Origin: Lachnospiraceae bacterium
Lineage (GTDB): Bacteria > Bacillota > Clostridia > Lachnospirales > Lachnospiraceae
NCBI GenBank assembly: GCA_017624115.1
Contig: JAGANQ010000032.1
Span: 1-51,059, forward strand
Reading direction: 5' to 3'
DNA length: 51,059 nt
Numbering within the stretch: position 1 is the first letter of the stretch; each line of letters starts with the position of its first letter. The position numbers and the translations under genes are program-made. The notes below the pieces were generated by a model that saw only the letters and a program-made list of their open reading frames with translations, was not told the DNA's origin and made no database searches. Shown here piece by piece: positions 42,966-51,059 of the stretch.

Positions 42966-44138
42966 TTATAACTGATGATATTGCTTTAAGATATTGTGAA
43001 TACGTGCAACCGGATCCAGCAGCTCACTGATGGAAGCATCATGGTTCAGCGTATCAATAATCAAAGCGATGTACTTGCTCATATCTACGTTGATATAATA
43101 TGGCTTTGTCAATAATTCTGGCGTCTGGTAAATCAGGTTTGTGGTCAGGACGCGGTCAATCAGACCTTCTTTGTAGAACTCGTCAAACTTTTCCAGACCG
43201 TTTGTAAACAGACCGAAAGAGGAAGCGGCGAATACCTTTCTTGCTTTTCTGCGCTTTAATTCTCTGGCAACGTCGAGAATGCTTTCACCGGAGGAAATCA
43301 TATCATCGATAACGAGACAGTCTTTACCCTCTACGGAGGAACCGAGGAATTCATGTGCAACAATAGGGTTTCTGCCATTAACTACCTTTGTGTAATCACG
43401 ACGCTTGTAGAACATACCTAAATCCAGACCGAGCACGTTGGAGTAGTAAACAGCACGGGAGGTACCGCCCTCATCCGGGCTGATAATCATCATATGCTCA
43501 GCATCCATGCGGATATCCGGCTCTTCTCTGAGCAGAGCCTTTATATACTGATAAGCAGGAGTGACAGTCTCGAAGCCCTTCAACGGAATTGCATTCTGTA
43601 CACGCGGGTCATGTGCGTCAAAGGTGATAATATTTTCCACACCCATGTTGGTAAGCTCCTGCAGAGCAAGTGCACAGTCCAGAGATTCACGACCGGTGCG
43701 CTTGTGCTGACGGCTTTCATAAAGAAATGGCATGATAACAGTGATTCGTCTTGCCTTTCCGCCTACCGCAGCAATGACACGCTTCAAGTCCTGAAAATGA
43801 TCATCCGGTGACATATGATTTGTGTGTCCGCACAGGGAATAGGTCAGGCTATAGTTGGTAACGTCAGTGATAATATATAAGTCATCACCGCGGACAGACT
43901 GATTGATGATACCCTTGGCTTCACCGGAACCGAATCTTGGAACCTTTGCATCAATCAGATAAGAATCCTTTAAATAACCGTTAAAAGGAAGGGTAGAGGT
44001 GTGTTCATTTTCTCTTTCCTCTCTCCATGTGGCGATATAGGAATCAATCTTATTACCGAGCTCTTTACAGCTTGGAAGTGCAATAATTCCCAGAGGACCT
44101 ACAGGGATTGTGTTAAAATTTTTTGCTTCGCGTGTCAT
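42966..44138 (-). CDS. prs: Ribose-phosphate pyrophosphokinase, long form
   Basis: 390 residues. It makes PRPP from ribose-5-phosphate and ATP. The pyrophosphate loop is visible (YESRQHKRTGRESLDCALA), as are FDAHDPRVQNAIP and the PRPP-binding VIDDMISSGESILDVA. It is about 70 residues longer than the usual 315-residue enzyme, with extra N-terminal sequence, like other clostridial long forms. The start is set at ATG 44138 behind GGAGGA; an upstream in-frame ATG at 44183 lies ahead of this ribosome site. It lies 69 bases after dnaI, separated by a short gap. Confidence 0.92.
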   Translation of the reverse strand: MTREAKNFNTIPVGPLGIIALPSCKELGNKIDSYIATWREERENEHTSTLPFNGYLKDSYLIDAKVPRFGSGEAKGIINQSVRGDDLYIITDVTNYSLTYSLCGHTNHMSPDDHFQDLKRVIAAVGGKARRITVIMPFLYESRQHKRTGRESLDCALALQELTNMGVENIITFDAHDPRVQNAIPLKGFETVTPAYQYIKALLREEPDIRMDAEHMMIISPDEGGTSRAVYYSNVLGLDLGMFYKRRDYTKVVNGRNPIVAHEFLGSSVEGKDCLVIDDMISSGESILDVARELKRRKARKVFAASSFGLFTNGLEKFDEFYKEGLIDRVLTTNLIYQTPELLTKPYYINVDMSKYIALIIDTLNHDASISELLDPVARIHNILKQYHQL

Positions 44139-44207
44139 AGCATCTTTTCCTCCGACTTTTTGTGTAATATTGAAACATATCATTTATACCATTGCAGCCC
44201 CGTTTCG

Positions 44208-45209
44208 TCAAGGGCGTTTTGACTGCAGCTTTTTCTTCAGACGGATATCCTCTCCATAAAACTTAAGAAGAGTGAAATTGCTGGAGAGTCTTGAAAAGAT
44301 TCGCTCTGAGTATATCTGGCTGATCTTTTCGAGAGACAGATTGGTTGAAACCAGAACAGATTTTTTCCTCATAAAACGCTCATTCAGGCAATAGAAAAGC
44401 TTGGAGTTAGTAAAGGAGTTACTCAGCTCAGTGCCTAAATCATCAATAATCAGCAAATCACAGTCCAGAATAAATTGCAGCATCTCATCAGCATTGCCGT
44501 CATTTTCCTCATTTTCAAATGTGTATTGGGAAAAGAGGTCAAACAACTGGATTGCGGTGAGATAAATAACCGAGTACGAGAACTCAAGCAGCTCCCTGGC
44601 AATACAGTGGGACAGAAAAGTCTTGCCAATGCCGGTTCCGCCGTAAAACAGAAGGTTTTCACAGGAATCACCAAATCGGTTTACAAACTGTTTGCAATAG
44701 GTGTGAATTTCCCGCATATTAGCATAGGCAGTTTTGCCGGTGATAGGATTTTCATCTGTATTATTATAGTAATCAAAGGAAAAGGTATCAAAGTTTTCTT
44801 CTCTGAGAATTTCCTTTAAATTAGACTGTGTGTAGAGCATATCAATCGTTGCCTGACGGAAGCAGTGACACTTTTCATTGCCGATATAACCAGTGTCATG
44901 GCAGTCCGGGCAGTCACAGGGGAGTGTCAGATAGTCCTCCGGGTAACCGTAACGAAGAAGCAGAATCGTGCGCTCCTCAGCCAGCTCTGCAATCTGGTTT
45001 TTTAAAGCTATGAGGGCATGCTCATTTCCGCTCAGCAATTCCTTTGCCTGAGCTACAGAGGCAGAAGCAATCTCATGGTTGATTTCCTCTATACGGGGAA
45101 TCTGGGCGTAGACCTTCTGGGTACGCATATTCAGCTCATGCTTGTTTCGAAGCTGCTTCTGATTGTATGCACGGATTAAAATGTCATATTGAGAGTTCCG
45201 CAGTGCCAC
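44208..45209 (-). CDS. dnaI: DnaI/DnaC-like helicase loader ATPase
   Basis: 333 residues. A Cys-rich N-terminal segment (C98-D-C, C103, C114-H-C116) resembles the Zn-binding domain of DnaI. The AAA+ core has Walker A GGTGIGKT (190-197), Walker B DLLIIDDLGTEL and an arginine-finger region near the end. It loads the DnaB-type replicative helicase onto DNA. It is 12 bases behind the dnaD-like gene in one operon, as in Firmicutes. Confidence 0.9.
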   Translation of the reverse strand: MALRNSQYDILIRAYNQKQLRNKHELNMRTQKVYAQIPRIEEINHEIASASVAQAKELLSGNEHALIALKNQIAELAEERTILLLRYGYPEDYLTLPCDCPDCHDTGYIGNEKCHCFRQATIDMLYTQSNLKEILREENFDTFSFDYYNNTDENPITGKTAYANMREIHTYCKQFVNRFGDSCENLLFYGGTGIGKTFLSHCIARELLEFSYSVIYLTAIQLFDLFSQYTFENEENDGNADEMLQFILDCDLLIIDDLGTELSNSFTNSKLFYCLNERFMRKKSVLVSTNLSLEKISQIYSERIFSRLSSNFTLLKFYGEDIRLKKKLQSKRP

Positions 45210-45221
45210 GAAAATACCTCC

Positions 45222-46274
45222 TTAGCGGTTTAAAAGCTGTTTTTCCAAATCATCGTATAAATAGCTTCTCGGTGTCATATTATTAAATCGGTTGTTTGAA
45301 GGACGTGCGGCCGAAAGGTTCTCTGCCTTTGCTTCCTGTGCATCCTTATGTATCTGGTCAAGCTTCTGGATATCGGACAGATGCTTGACCCCATTCTTCT
45401 GCCAGCGGCTGAGAATCGTATCAGCGTACTCAAAACTTGGCTGATGAATCGCCTGGATGGTACGGCTGCACGCTTCCAGAATGATATCAAGCGAAAATCC
45501 CATTGTCTGTGTCCACTTACGAATAAAGGCAACCTCTGCGTCAGCCGGGTTGCGGTTGGACAATCCGAAGGCTTTCATCACGGCAAAGCAGCTCTTGCTG
45601 TAAAAAGAGGAAATCTCCTTGGCTTCCGCTACTGTGTGAATATTCTTTTCTGCCCAGGAAAGGGCAACCGTTTCAATATAGCGCATACTTTTCTTGCCGC
45701 GGGAAACACAGTATTCAATCAGGTACTCAATTAAATCAGCCGGGAACTTAAGAGAATCATAAAAGTACAGGACGGTGGTTGTCTCTGTAGGAGTAAGGGT
45801 TCTTCCAAGGTAGCGCTGAGCGACATAGAGAACCTGGCTGATATCATCGTTCTGCATAAAACTGTTCATCTGGGCAGGTGTGTAATGTGGCTTTTCCGGC
45901 GGTGTATAAGAAACAGGAATGTCTGCTGTGGCAGCAGTCTGCGTATCGGCAGCCGGAAGCACGATGCTCTGCTCTGACGGCTCTGCCGGGGCAGTCAGGG
46001 TAACCTCTGCCAGCTCCTGATCCGTGAAACGCAGAACCAGAAGCTGCTCCTGCTCCCAGTAACGGAGCGCGCGCATTACATCTGCTTCAGTGTACTTCAG
46101 CTTATCTGCAATCACGGAAATGCTGAGATTATCGGGTGTTTCTGACAGGCAGCGCAGAAGATATAAATATACTTTTACGAATTCTCCATTAGCTTTTGGC
46201 ATATACTTGTCCAGGAAATAGTTGGGGACAGAAGTAAAAGTATGTAATGTATGCTGTAGTGTAAATGTATTCAT
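45222..46274 (-). CDS. dnaD: DnaD-domain replication initiation protein
   Basis: 350 residues. An N-terminal winged-helix part (MNTFTLQHTLHTFTSVPNYF; VKVYLYLLRCLSETPDNLSISV) is followed by a DnaD/DnaB_2 domain near 235-320 (SRGKKSMRYIETVALSWAEKNIHTVAE) and a tail with PRSYLYDDLEKQLLNR. Such proteins remodel the origin and help load helicase. The start is ATG 46274 behind AAAGGGA; the longer frame to 46472 lies in the DnaA-box leader. It is the first gene of the dnaD-dnaI operon. Confidence 0.9.
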   Translation of the reverse strand: MNTFTLQHTLHTFTSVPNYFLDKYMPKANGEFVKVYLYLLRCLSETPDNLSISVIADKLKYTEADVMRALRYWEQEQLLVLRFTDQELAEVTLTAPAEPSEQSIVLPAADTQTAATADIPVSYTPPEKPHYTPAQMNSFMQNDDISQVLYVAQRYLGRTLTPTETTTVLYFYDSLKFPADLIEYLIEYCVSRGKKSMRYIETVALSWAEKNIHTVAEAKEISSFYSKSCFAVMKAFGLSNRNPADAEVAFIRKWTQTMGFSLDIILEACSRTIQAIHQPSFEYADTILSRWQKNGVKHLSDIQKLDQIHKDAQEAKAENLSAARPSNNRFNNMTPRSYLYDDLEKQLLNR

Positions 46275-46308
46275 AATATCATATCCCTTTAATGCGTAAT
46301 CCAATTCT

Positions 46309-46336
46309 ATGATAACACAAAAAGAAGTAAATGCAA
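46309..46336 (-). promoter_or_regulatory. Probable dnaD promoter
   Basis: On the minus strand: TTGCAT (46336-46331), 16 bases, TATCAT (46314-46309). It is the best-placed pair between the DnaA boxes and the gene. Confidence 0.5.
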
Positions 46337-46382
46337 ATAAGGATTTTGCTGTGCTTCTGTTAGAAAAATGTCGGCAGGATAA

Positions 46383-46554
46383 TGTGGATAATGTGGATAA
46401 CATGTTCATGGTTGACATTATAATTATGGCAAATTGAGAAGAAATCAGATAATCTGCCATAAACAGAAACATGGCTGCGTGATATTATGTAAATAAAAAA
46501 TCCACATATTCAGGCAACATAATATGTTGATAAATATGTGGATAATGTGGATAA
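46383..46554. promoter_or_regulatory. DnaA-box cluster upstream of dnaD
   Basis: Four perfect DnaA boxes TGTGGATAA (reverse of TTATCCACA), all in one direction, in two tandem pairs with no gap: 46383-46391 plus 46392-46400, and 46537-46545 plus 46546-46554. A fifth box with one mismatch, TGTTGATAA, is at 46525-46533, and a weaker AAATCCACA at 46498-46506 faces the other way. The DNA between the two groups is AT-rich. The last box touches the murC stop codon. Confidence 0.85.
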
Positions 46555-47937
46555 CTAGGCATCAATAAGCGCCTCTCCAACATTTACAATGTCTCCGGCA
46601 CCCATAGTTATCAACAAATCACCGTTGATACAATTTTCCAGAATAAATTTTTCTATTTCTTCAAAAGTGGAAAAATAATGTGCATTTTTTCCGATAGCGT
46701 TCAGCTCTTCTTTTAAATTGAGGGAGCTTATACCAAGTGTGTCGGTTTCCCTTGCCGGATAAATCTCGGCGAGAACGACTTCATCTGCCAGCGCCAGTGC
46801 CTGAGCGAATTCTTTGAGAAATGCTTTGGTACGGGTGTAGGTGTGCGGCTGGAAGATGCACCAGATGCGATTGTGCGGGTAATTTGCAGCAGCCTTCAGA
46901 GTGGCGCGTATTTCATCTGGATGGTGTGCATAATCGTCAATTACGGTGCAGCCGTTTACTTCACCTTTTTTCTGGAAACGCCGGTCAGTGCCCTCGTAGG
47001 CGGCAATACCGGTCAGCACAGCTTCCATAGGAACGTCCATCAGCAGAGCCGCAGCCACGGCAGCCAGGGAGTTGACCACATTGTGCTCTCCTGTAATTTT
47101 GAGCTTTACGCGGGAAACAAATTTACCCTGGATAAACAAATCATATTCCGGGCAGCCGAAATCGTCATATACAATGTTGGCGGCGGAATAGTCAAAAGCG
47201 GGATTAAGACCGAAAGTAATGACATCGCATTGCAGACCTTCTGTAAAGTAGGAAAGCTCCGGCGTGGAACCATTGATAATCAGTGTACCGTTGTCTGAAA
47301 TATTTTCGGCATATACACGGAAAGAATGACGGATATCATCGATATCCTTAAAAAAGTCCAGATGGTCAGCCATTACATTCAGAATAATGCCGATAGTAGG
47401 CTTCAGCGAAAAGAAGCTGTTGGTATATTCGCATGCCTCTGTAACAAAGTAAGGAGAGTCCCCCACATGAATATTACCGCCAATACGCTTCAGGATGCCG
47501 CCGACTGTGATGGTCGGATTCTTGCCGCAGTCCATAAGAATCTGGGACAGCATAGAGGTCGTGGTGGTTTTCCCGTGTGTGCCGGCAATACCTGCGGATA
47601 TCGGGTAGTTGGACATAATCTGTCCGAGCAGCTCGGCTCTGCTTAAAAGAGGGAGTCCCTGCTTTACTGCCTCCTGGTATTCCGGGTTATCTTTTTTTAC
47701 GGCAGCCGTATAGACAACAAATGCCGGAATTTCCTCCTGAAGATTTTCAGCGCGCTGACCGTGGTAGATTTTTGCCCCTAAACTGGCGAGATGCCGGGTA
47801 AGATCGGATTCGCTGGCATCGGAGCCGGATATGGCAAAGCCTTCTTTTAAGAGGATTTCAGCCAGTCCGCTCATGCTGATGCCGCCGATGCCAATAAAAT
47901 GTACATGTACGGGCTCTTCAAAATTTATTTTATACAT
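46555..47937 (-). CDS. murC: UDP-N-acetylmuramate-L-alanine ligase
   Basis: 460 residues. Three Mur-ligase domains: N-terminal Rossmann domain (HFIGIGGISMSGLAEIL), central ATPase with GTHGKTTTTSM near 120-130, and C-terminal domain (VIDDYAHHPDEIRATL, IFQPHTYTRTK). It adds L-alanine to UDP-MurNAc in peptidoglycan synthesis. The start is set at ATG 47937 behind GGGGAAAAG; an ATG four codons upstream is possible. It reads toward dnaD on the same strand. Confidence 0.95.
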   Translation of the reverse strand: MYKINFEEPVHVHFIGIGGISMSGLAEILLKEGFAISGSDASESDLTRHLASLGAKIYHGQRAENLQEEIPAFVVYTAAVKKDNPEYQEAVKQGLPLLSRAELLGQIMSNYPISAGIAGTHGKTTTTSMLSQILMDCGKNPTITVGGILKRIGGNIHVGDSPYFVTEACEYTNSFFSLKPTIGIILNVMADHLDFFKDIDDIRHSFRVYAENISDNGTLIINGSTPELSYFTEGLQCDVITFGLNPAFDYSAANIVYDDFGCPEYDLFIQGKFVSRVKLKITGEHNVVNSLAAVAAALLMDVPMEAVLTGIAAYEGTDRRFQKKGEVNGCTVIDDYAHHPDEIRATLKAAANYPHNRIWCIFQPHTYTRTKAFLKEFAQALALADEVVLAEIYPARETDTLGISSLNLKEELNAIGKNAHYFSTFEEIEKFILENCINGDLLITMGAGDIVNVGEALIDA

Positions 47938-47996
47938 ACTTTTCCCCATTCTTGCGCAAAATGCGCATAATTAAAAGATTCTTCAATATAGTATAA

Positions 47997-48025
47997 ATTA
48001 TACACTTCACAATAAAAAATGCCAA
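47997..48025 (-). promoter_or_regulatory. murC promoter
   Basis: On the minus strand: TTGGCA (48025-48020), 17 bases, TATAAT (48002-47997). A pair of TGCGCA sites is in the leader near 47953-47966. Confidence 0.8.
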
Positions 48026-48224
48026 TACCTTTTATGAATTTGGAGAGGCTTCTTTGTAAGGCTATAAAGGCAAATTATGGTATGAAATGTAAAAAAAGGA
48101 AGATAAATGACGAAATTTGTGCACATTAACTAAAAAACGACAGAAAATGTGTACAAACTATAGAAAATACATCAGAGATTGACCGAAAATGCAAAAAAAA
48201 CGGGAACAAAATTCAGAAAATCGG

Positions 48225-48253
48225 TTCACTAAATGACGGGATTGTGGTATAAT
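48225..48253 (+). promoter_or_regulatory. glgC promoter
   Basis: TTCACT (48225-48230), 17 bases, TATAAT (48248-48253). In the 200 bases between this and the murC promoter I see only AT-rich DNA with several ACAGAAAA-like or ACCGAAAA-like words. Confidence 0.6.
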
Positions 48254-48290
48254 GTGCATATGAAAGAAAATTACAACAAGAGGTGATAGC

Positions 48291-49565
48291 GTGATTAAGA
48301 AAGAGATGATTGCCATGCTTTTAGCAGGCGGGCAGGGCAGCCGATTAGGTGTTTTGACGGCAAAGGTTGCAAAGCCTGCAGTAGCTTTTGGCGGAAAATA
48401 TCGTATCATTGATTTCCCATTGAGCAACTGCATTAATTCAGGCGTGGATACGGTCGGCGTCCTGACACAGTATCAGCCATTGAGACTTAATACACATATA
48501 GGAATCGGTATTCCGTGGGATTTGGACAGGAATGTCGGCGGCGTAACGGTACTGCCACCATATGAAAAGAACGGGAACAGTGAGTGGTACACGGGTACAG
48601 CGAATGCGATTTACCAGAACTTAAACTATATGGAAACCTACAATCCAGACTATGTTCTTATCCTTTCAGGTGACCATATTTACAAGATGGATTATGAAGT
48701 AATGCTGGACTACCATAAGGCAAATAATGCTGATATCACGATTGCAGCGATGCCGGTGCCGATTGAGGAAGCAAGCCGTTTTGGAATCGTGGTAACAGAT
48801 GAGACAAACCGTATTACAGAGTTTGAGGAGAAGCCGGCAAATCCAAAGAGTAACCTGGCTTCCATGGGAATTTACATATTTAGCTGGAAGGTGCTTAAGG
48901 AAGCACTGATTGAACTGTCTGAGCAGCCTGCCTGTGACTTTGGCAAGCATATTATTCCGCATTGCTTTAATCAGGGAAAGCGTATCTTTGCATATGAGTA
49001 TAATGGCTATTGGAAGGATGTCGGAACACTCGGTTCCTATTGGGAAGCGAATATGGAACTGATTGATATTATTCCGGTATTTAATTTGTATGAAGAATTC
49101 TGGAGAATTTATACAAAGAGTGATACACTTCCACCTCAGTACGTGGCCTCCGAAGCAAAGATTGAGCGCAGTATTATCGGAGAAGGAACCGAGATATATG
49201 GAGAAGTTATCAACTCAGTAATCGGCAGCGGTGTAGTAATCGGTAAGGGGGCAGTGGTGCGTGATTCGATTATTATGCAGGGCAGTGTGATTGGTGCCGG
49301 TGCAAGAATCAATAAGAGCATTCTTGCAGAAAATGTGGAGATTGGCGAGGATGTAGAGACTGGCATTGGACAGTATGCAGAGAGCAAGCTTGATAAGAAG
49401 GTATATGCTTTTGATCTTGTAACAATAGGAGAGAATTCCTATATTCCGCCAAATGTTAAGATAGGAAAGAACGTAGCTATTTCGGGTGTGACAAAAGCGG
49501 AGGATTATCCGGGAGGCAGCCTGGCAAGCGGCGAATACATTATTAAGGCAGGTGACGTACGATGA
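48291..49565 (+). CDS. glgC: Glucose-1-phosphate adenylyltransferase
   Basis: 424 residues. GTG start behind AAGAGGTG. The nucleotide-binding loop is [22 protein letters not shown], with [20 protein letters not shown] and [12 protein letters not shown] typical of ADP-glucose pyrophosphorylase. A left-handed beta-helix C-terminus follows (hexapeptide repeats such as [17 protein letters not shown]). It makes ADP-glucose for glycogen. The stop overlaps the start of glgD by four bases (ATGA at 49562-49565). Confidence 0.95.
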   Translation: MIKKEMIAMLLAGGQGSRLGVLTAKVAKPAVAFGGKYRIIDFPLSNCINSGVDTVGVLTQYQPLRLNTHIGIGIPWDLDRNVGGVTVLPPYEKNGNSEWYTGTANAIYQNLNYMETYNPDYVLILSGDHIYKMDYEVMLDYHKANNADITIAAMPVPIEEASRFGIVVTDETNRITEFEEKPANPKSNLASMGIYIFSWKVLKEALIELSEQPACDFGKHIIPHCFNQGKRIFAYEYNGYWKDVGTLGSYWEANMELIDIIPVFNLYEEFWRIYTKSDTLPPQYVASEAKIERSIIGEGTEIYGEVINSVIGSGVVIGKGAVVRDSIIMQGSVIGAGARINKSILAENVEIGEDVETGIGQYAESKLDKKVYAFDLVTIGENSYIPPNVKIGKNVAISGVTKAEDYPGGSLASGEYIIKAGDVR

Positions 49566-50683
49566 GAGCTATAGGTATTATTTTAGCAGGCGGCAACAGC
49601 AACCGCATGGGAGAGCTGTCGAATAAACGTGCCATTGCAGCTATGCCGGTGGCAGGAAGCTACCGCAGTGTTGATTTCGCGTTGAGTAATATGACAAATT
49701 CGCATATTCAGAAGGTAGCGGTTTTTACACAGTATAATGCAAAATCCCTGAATGAGCATCTGAATTCTTCGAAATGGTGGAATTTCGGAAGAAAGCAGGG
49801 CGGCTTATATGTATTCACACCAACGATAACGAATGACAACAACTTCTGGTATCGTGGTACAGCGGATTCTATTTACCAGAATCTGAACTTTCTGAAAAAC
49901 AGCCATGAGCCTTATGTGGTAATTGCAGCCGGTGACGGTATATATAAGCTGGATTACAATAAGGTGCTGGAATATCATATTGAGAAGAAGGCAGATATCA
50001 CGGTTGTAACAACGAGGGTACCGGCAGGAGATGACCCGTGCCGTTTTGGTACAGTTAAAACCGATGTTGACGGAAGAATTATTGATTTTGAGGAAAAGCC
50101 GGTAATTGCAGAATATGATAAGATTTCTGCAGGCATTTATGTAATCAGAAGAAGACAGCTGATTGAGCTGATTGAGCGCTGTGCCCAGGAAGGCAGACAT
50201 GATTTTGTAAGAGATATCATTATCCGTTATAAGAGCCTGAAACGCATTTACGCGTATGAGATGAGCAGCTATTGGAGAAGCATTTCAACAGTAGATGCCT
50301 ATTATCAGACCAACATGGATTTCCTTAAGAAGGAGGTAAGAGATTACTTCTTCAAGGAATATCCGGAGGTGTATTCGAAGGTGGATGATTTACCTCCGGC
50401 AAAGTATAATCCGGGTGCGGAGGTCCGAAACAGTCTGGTATCCAGTGGCTGTATTATCAACGGTAAGGTGGAAAATTCTATCTTATTTAAGAAAACGTAT
50501 GTAGGTAATAATTGTGTGATTAAGAATTCAATTATTCTGAATGATGTGTATATTGGAGACAACACCTATATTGAGAACTGTATCGTGGAGAGCCGCGATA
50601 CAATCCGGGCAAACACGACACATATCGGAGAGGTTGGAAATCCGAAGATTGTGGTAGAGAAAAATGAGCGCTATGTGCTCTAG
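49562..50683 (+). CDS. glgD: Glucose-1-phosphate adenylyltransferase regulatory subunit GlgD
   Basis: 373 residues, homologous to GlgC but shorter and diverged: [21 protein letters not shown] at the loop, and [17 protein letters not shown]. The C-terminal beta-helix is present ([22 protein letters not shown]). In Firmicutes GlgD forms heterotetramers with GlgC and raises its activity. Translationally coupled to glgC. Confidence 0.93.
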   Translation: MRAIGIILAGGNSNRMGELSNKRAIAAMPVAGSYRSVDFALSNMTNSHIQKVAVFTQYNAKSLNEHLNSSKWWNFGRKQGGLYVFTPTITNDNNFWYRGTADSIYQNLNFLKNSHEPYVVIAAGDGIYKLDYNKVLEYHIEKKADITVVTTRVPAGDDPCRFGTVKTDVDGRIIDFEEKPVIAEYDKISAGIYVIRRRQLIELIERCAQEGRHDFVRDIIIRYKSLKRIYAYEMSSYWRSISTVDAYYQTNMDFLKKEVRDYFFKEYPEVYSKVDDLPPAKYNPGAEVRNSLVSSGCIINGKVENSILFKKTYVGNNCVIKNSIILNDVYIGDNTYIENCIVESRDTIRANTTHIGEVGNPKIVVEKNERYVL

Positions 50684-50727
50684 AGTACCGTCTGCCTGAG
50701 AAAAATAAGGAGAAAAAAATCAGGAGT

Positions 50728-51006
50728 ATGCAGATTACAGATGTGAGAGTAAGGAAAGTAACAAAAGAAGGGAAGATGAAGGCAGTTGTATCTATTACCC
50801 TGGATGATGAATTTGTAGTTCATGATATTAAGGTGATTGAGGGGGACAAGGGGGTGTTTATCGCGATGCCGAGCAGAAAGTCCTCTGACGGGGAATATCG
50901 TGATATTGCTCATCCGCTGAATTCAGATACCAGGGACAAGATACAGGCAGTAATTCTAAAAAGCTATGAGGAAGCTTTGCTGGAAGCTGATGCAGAGGAA
51001 GAATAA
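50728..51006 (+). CDS. spoVG: Septation/RNA-binding protein SpoVG
   Basis: 92 residues, the SpoVG family with its conserved body ([51 protein letters not shown]). It is a small nucleic-acid-binding regulator of cell division, sporulation and virulence genes in Firmicutes. An AAGGAG lies 15 bases upstream and an AGGAG almost abuts the ATG at 50728, so the exact spacing is unusual. It follows glgD by 44 bases. SpoVG shows a spore-forming lineage but not that this strain sporulates. Confidence 0.95.
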   Translation: MQITDVRVRKVTKEGKMKAVVSITLDDEFVVHDIKVIEGDKGVFIAMPSRKSSDGEYRDIAHPLNSDTRDKIQAVILKSYEEALLEADAEEE

Positions 51007-51013
51007 AAATGAT

Positions 51014-51042
51014 TTGCGTCATCACAGATTAAATGCTATAAT
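51014..51042 (+). promoter_or_regulatory. Promoter for the gene beyond the window
   Basis: TTGCGT (51014-51019), 17 bases, TATAAT (51037-51042), facing out of the window. Confidence 0.6.
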
Positions 51043-51059
51043 CAAAGTGTCAGGTCAGA

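Noticed and set aside
46275-46472. N-terminal extension of the DnaD protein
   Set aside because: It lies across the DnaA boxes and the promoter and is not protein-like; the start with a ribosome site is 46274.
46383-46554. A complete chromosomal origin at the DnaA boxes
   Set aside because: No dnaA, dnaN or rpmH nearby and no clear unwinding element; a regulatory or titration role is the safer reading.

Overview
The window looks like chromosomal DNA of a low-to-moderate GC, anaerobic, motile, spore-lineage Firmicute, most likely a gut Lachnospiraceae. This rests on gene content: SpoVG, a DnaD/DnaI primosome operon, a reverse rubrerythrin with PerR, the GlgC/GlgD pair, chemoreceptors, lplB/ytcP-type sugar ABC permeases and a pectin-fragment locus. 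No rRNA, tRNA, CRISPR array or intact insertion sequence was seen.

Layout. (1) 1-3.6 kb is a worn accessory segment: the end of a kinase-like gene, two gene remnants, a sigma-70-like gene with a long extra C-terminus, and small ORFs around a promoter and a strong hairpin. (2) 3.6-7.1 kb holds a TetR regulator with a palindrome inside its promoter, an adjoining chemoreceptor, and mntP behind a yybP-ykoY-type manganese riboswitch. (3) 7.2-13.6 kb, minus strand: a GH42 beta-galactosidase, a MATE exporter, and an operon of an M20 amidohydrolase with two membrane proteins (one DUF5058). (4) 13.6-17.0 kb: a palindromic repeat, a rubrerythrin gene fragment, a GGDEF-EAL protein, and reverse rubrerythrin plus PerR with matching operators. 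(5) 17.1-30.6 kb: a probable rhamnogalacturonan-I (RG-I) utilisation locus. (6) 30.6-38.6 kb: asnS, an antiporter coupled to a MerR-methyltransferase fusion, a second MATE exporter, and a YhaO/YhaN-like nuclease pair. (7) 38.6-42.6 kb: a SnoaL-LytTR regulator divergent from a BMP-family binding lipoprotein and a chemoreceptor. (8) 43-51 kb: prs, dnaI, dnaD, a DnaA-box cluster, murC, glgC, glgD and spoVG.

How the RG-I locus would work: a lipid-anchored PL11 lyase cuts the RG-I backbone outside the cell. A binding protein and two permeases import the oligosaccharides; the ATPase is not in the window and is presumably shared. Inside, a CE12-type esterase removes acetyl groups and GH105 removes the unsaturated galacturonate. 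A DhuI-type isomerase would process the resulting 4-deoxy keto-uronate, and a GH112 phosphorylase would split Gal-Rha or a related galactoside. An AraC regulator lies divergent to the transporter. The first permease carries an in-frame TGA, so uptake may be broken in this strain or the base may be wrong.

The observations most worth a second look are that TGA codon, the tandem DnaA boxes upstream of dnaD-dnaI, the binding-protein/chemoreceptor pair without a transporter, the M20-DUF5058 operon, the antiporter/MerR-methyltransferase pair, two copies of a palindromic repeat with the same 27-base core, and a rubrerythrin gene fragment 2 kb from the intact gene.
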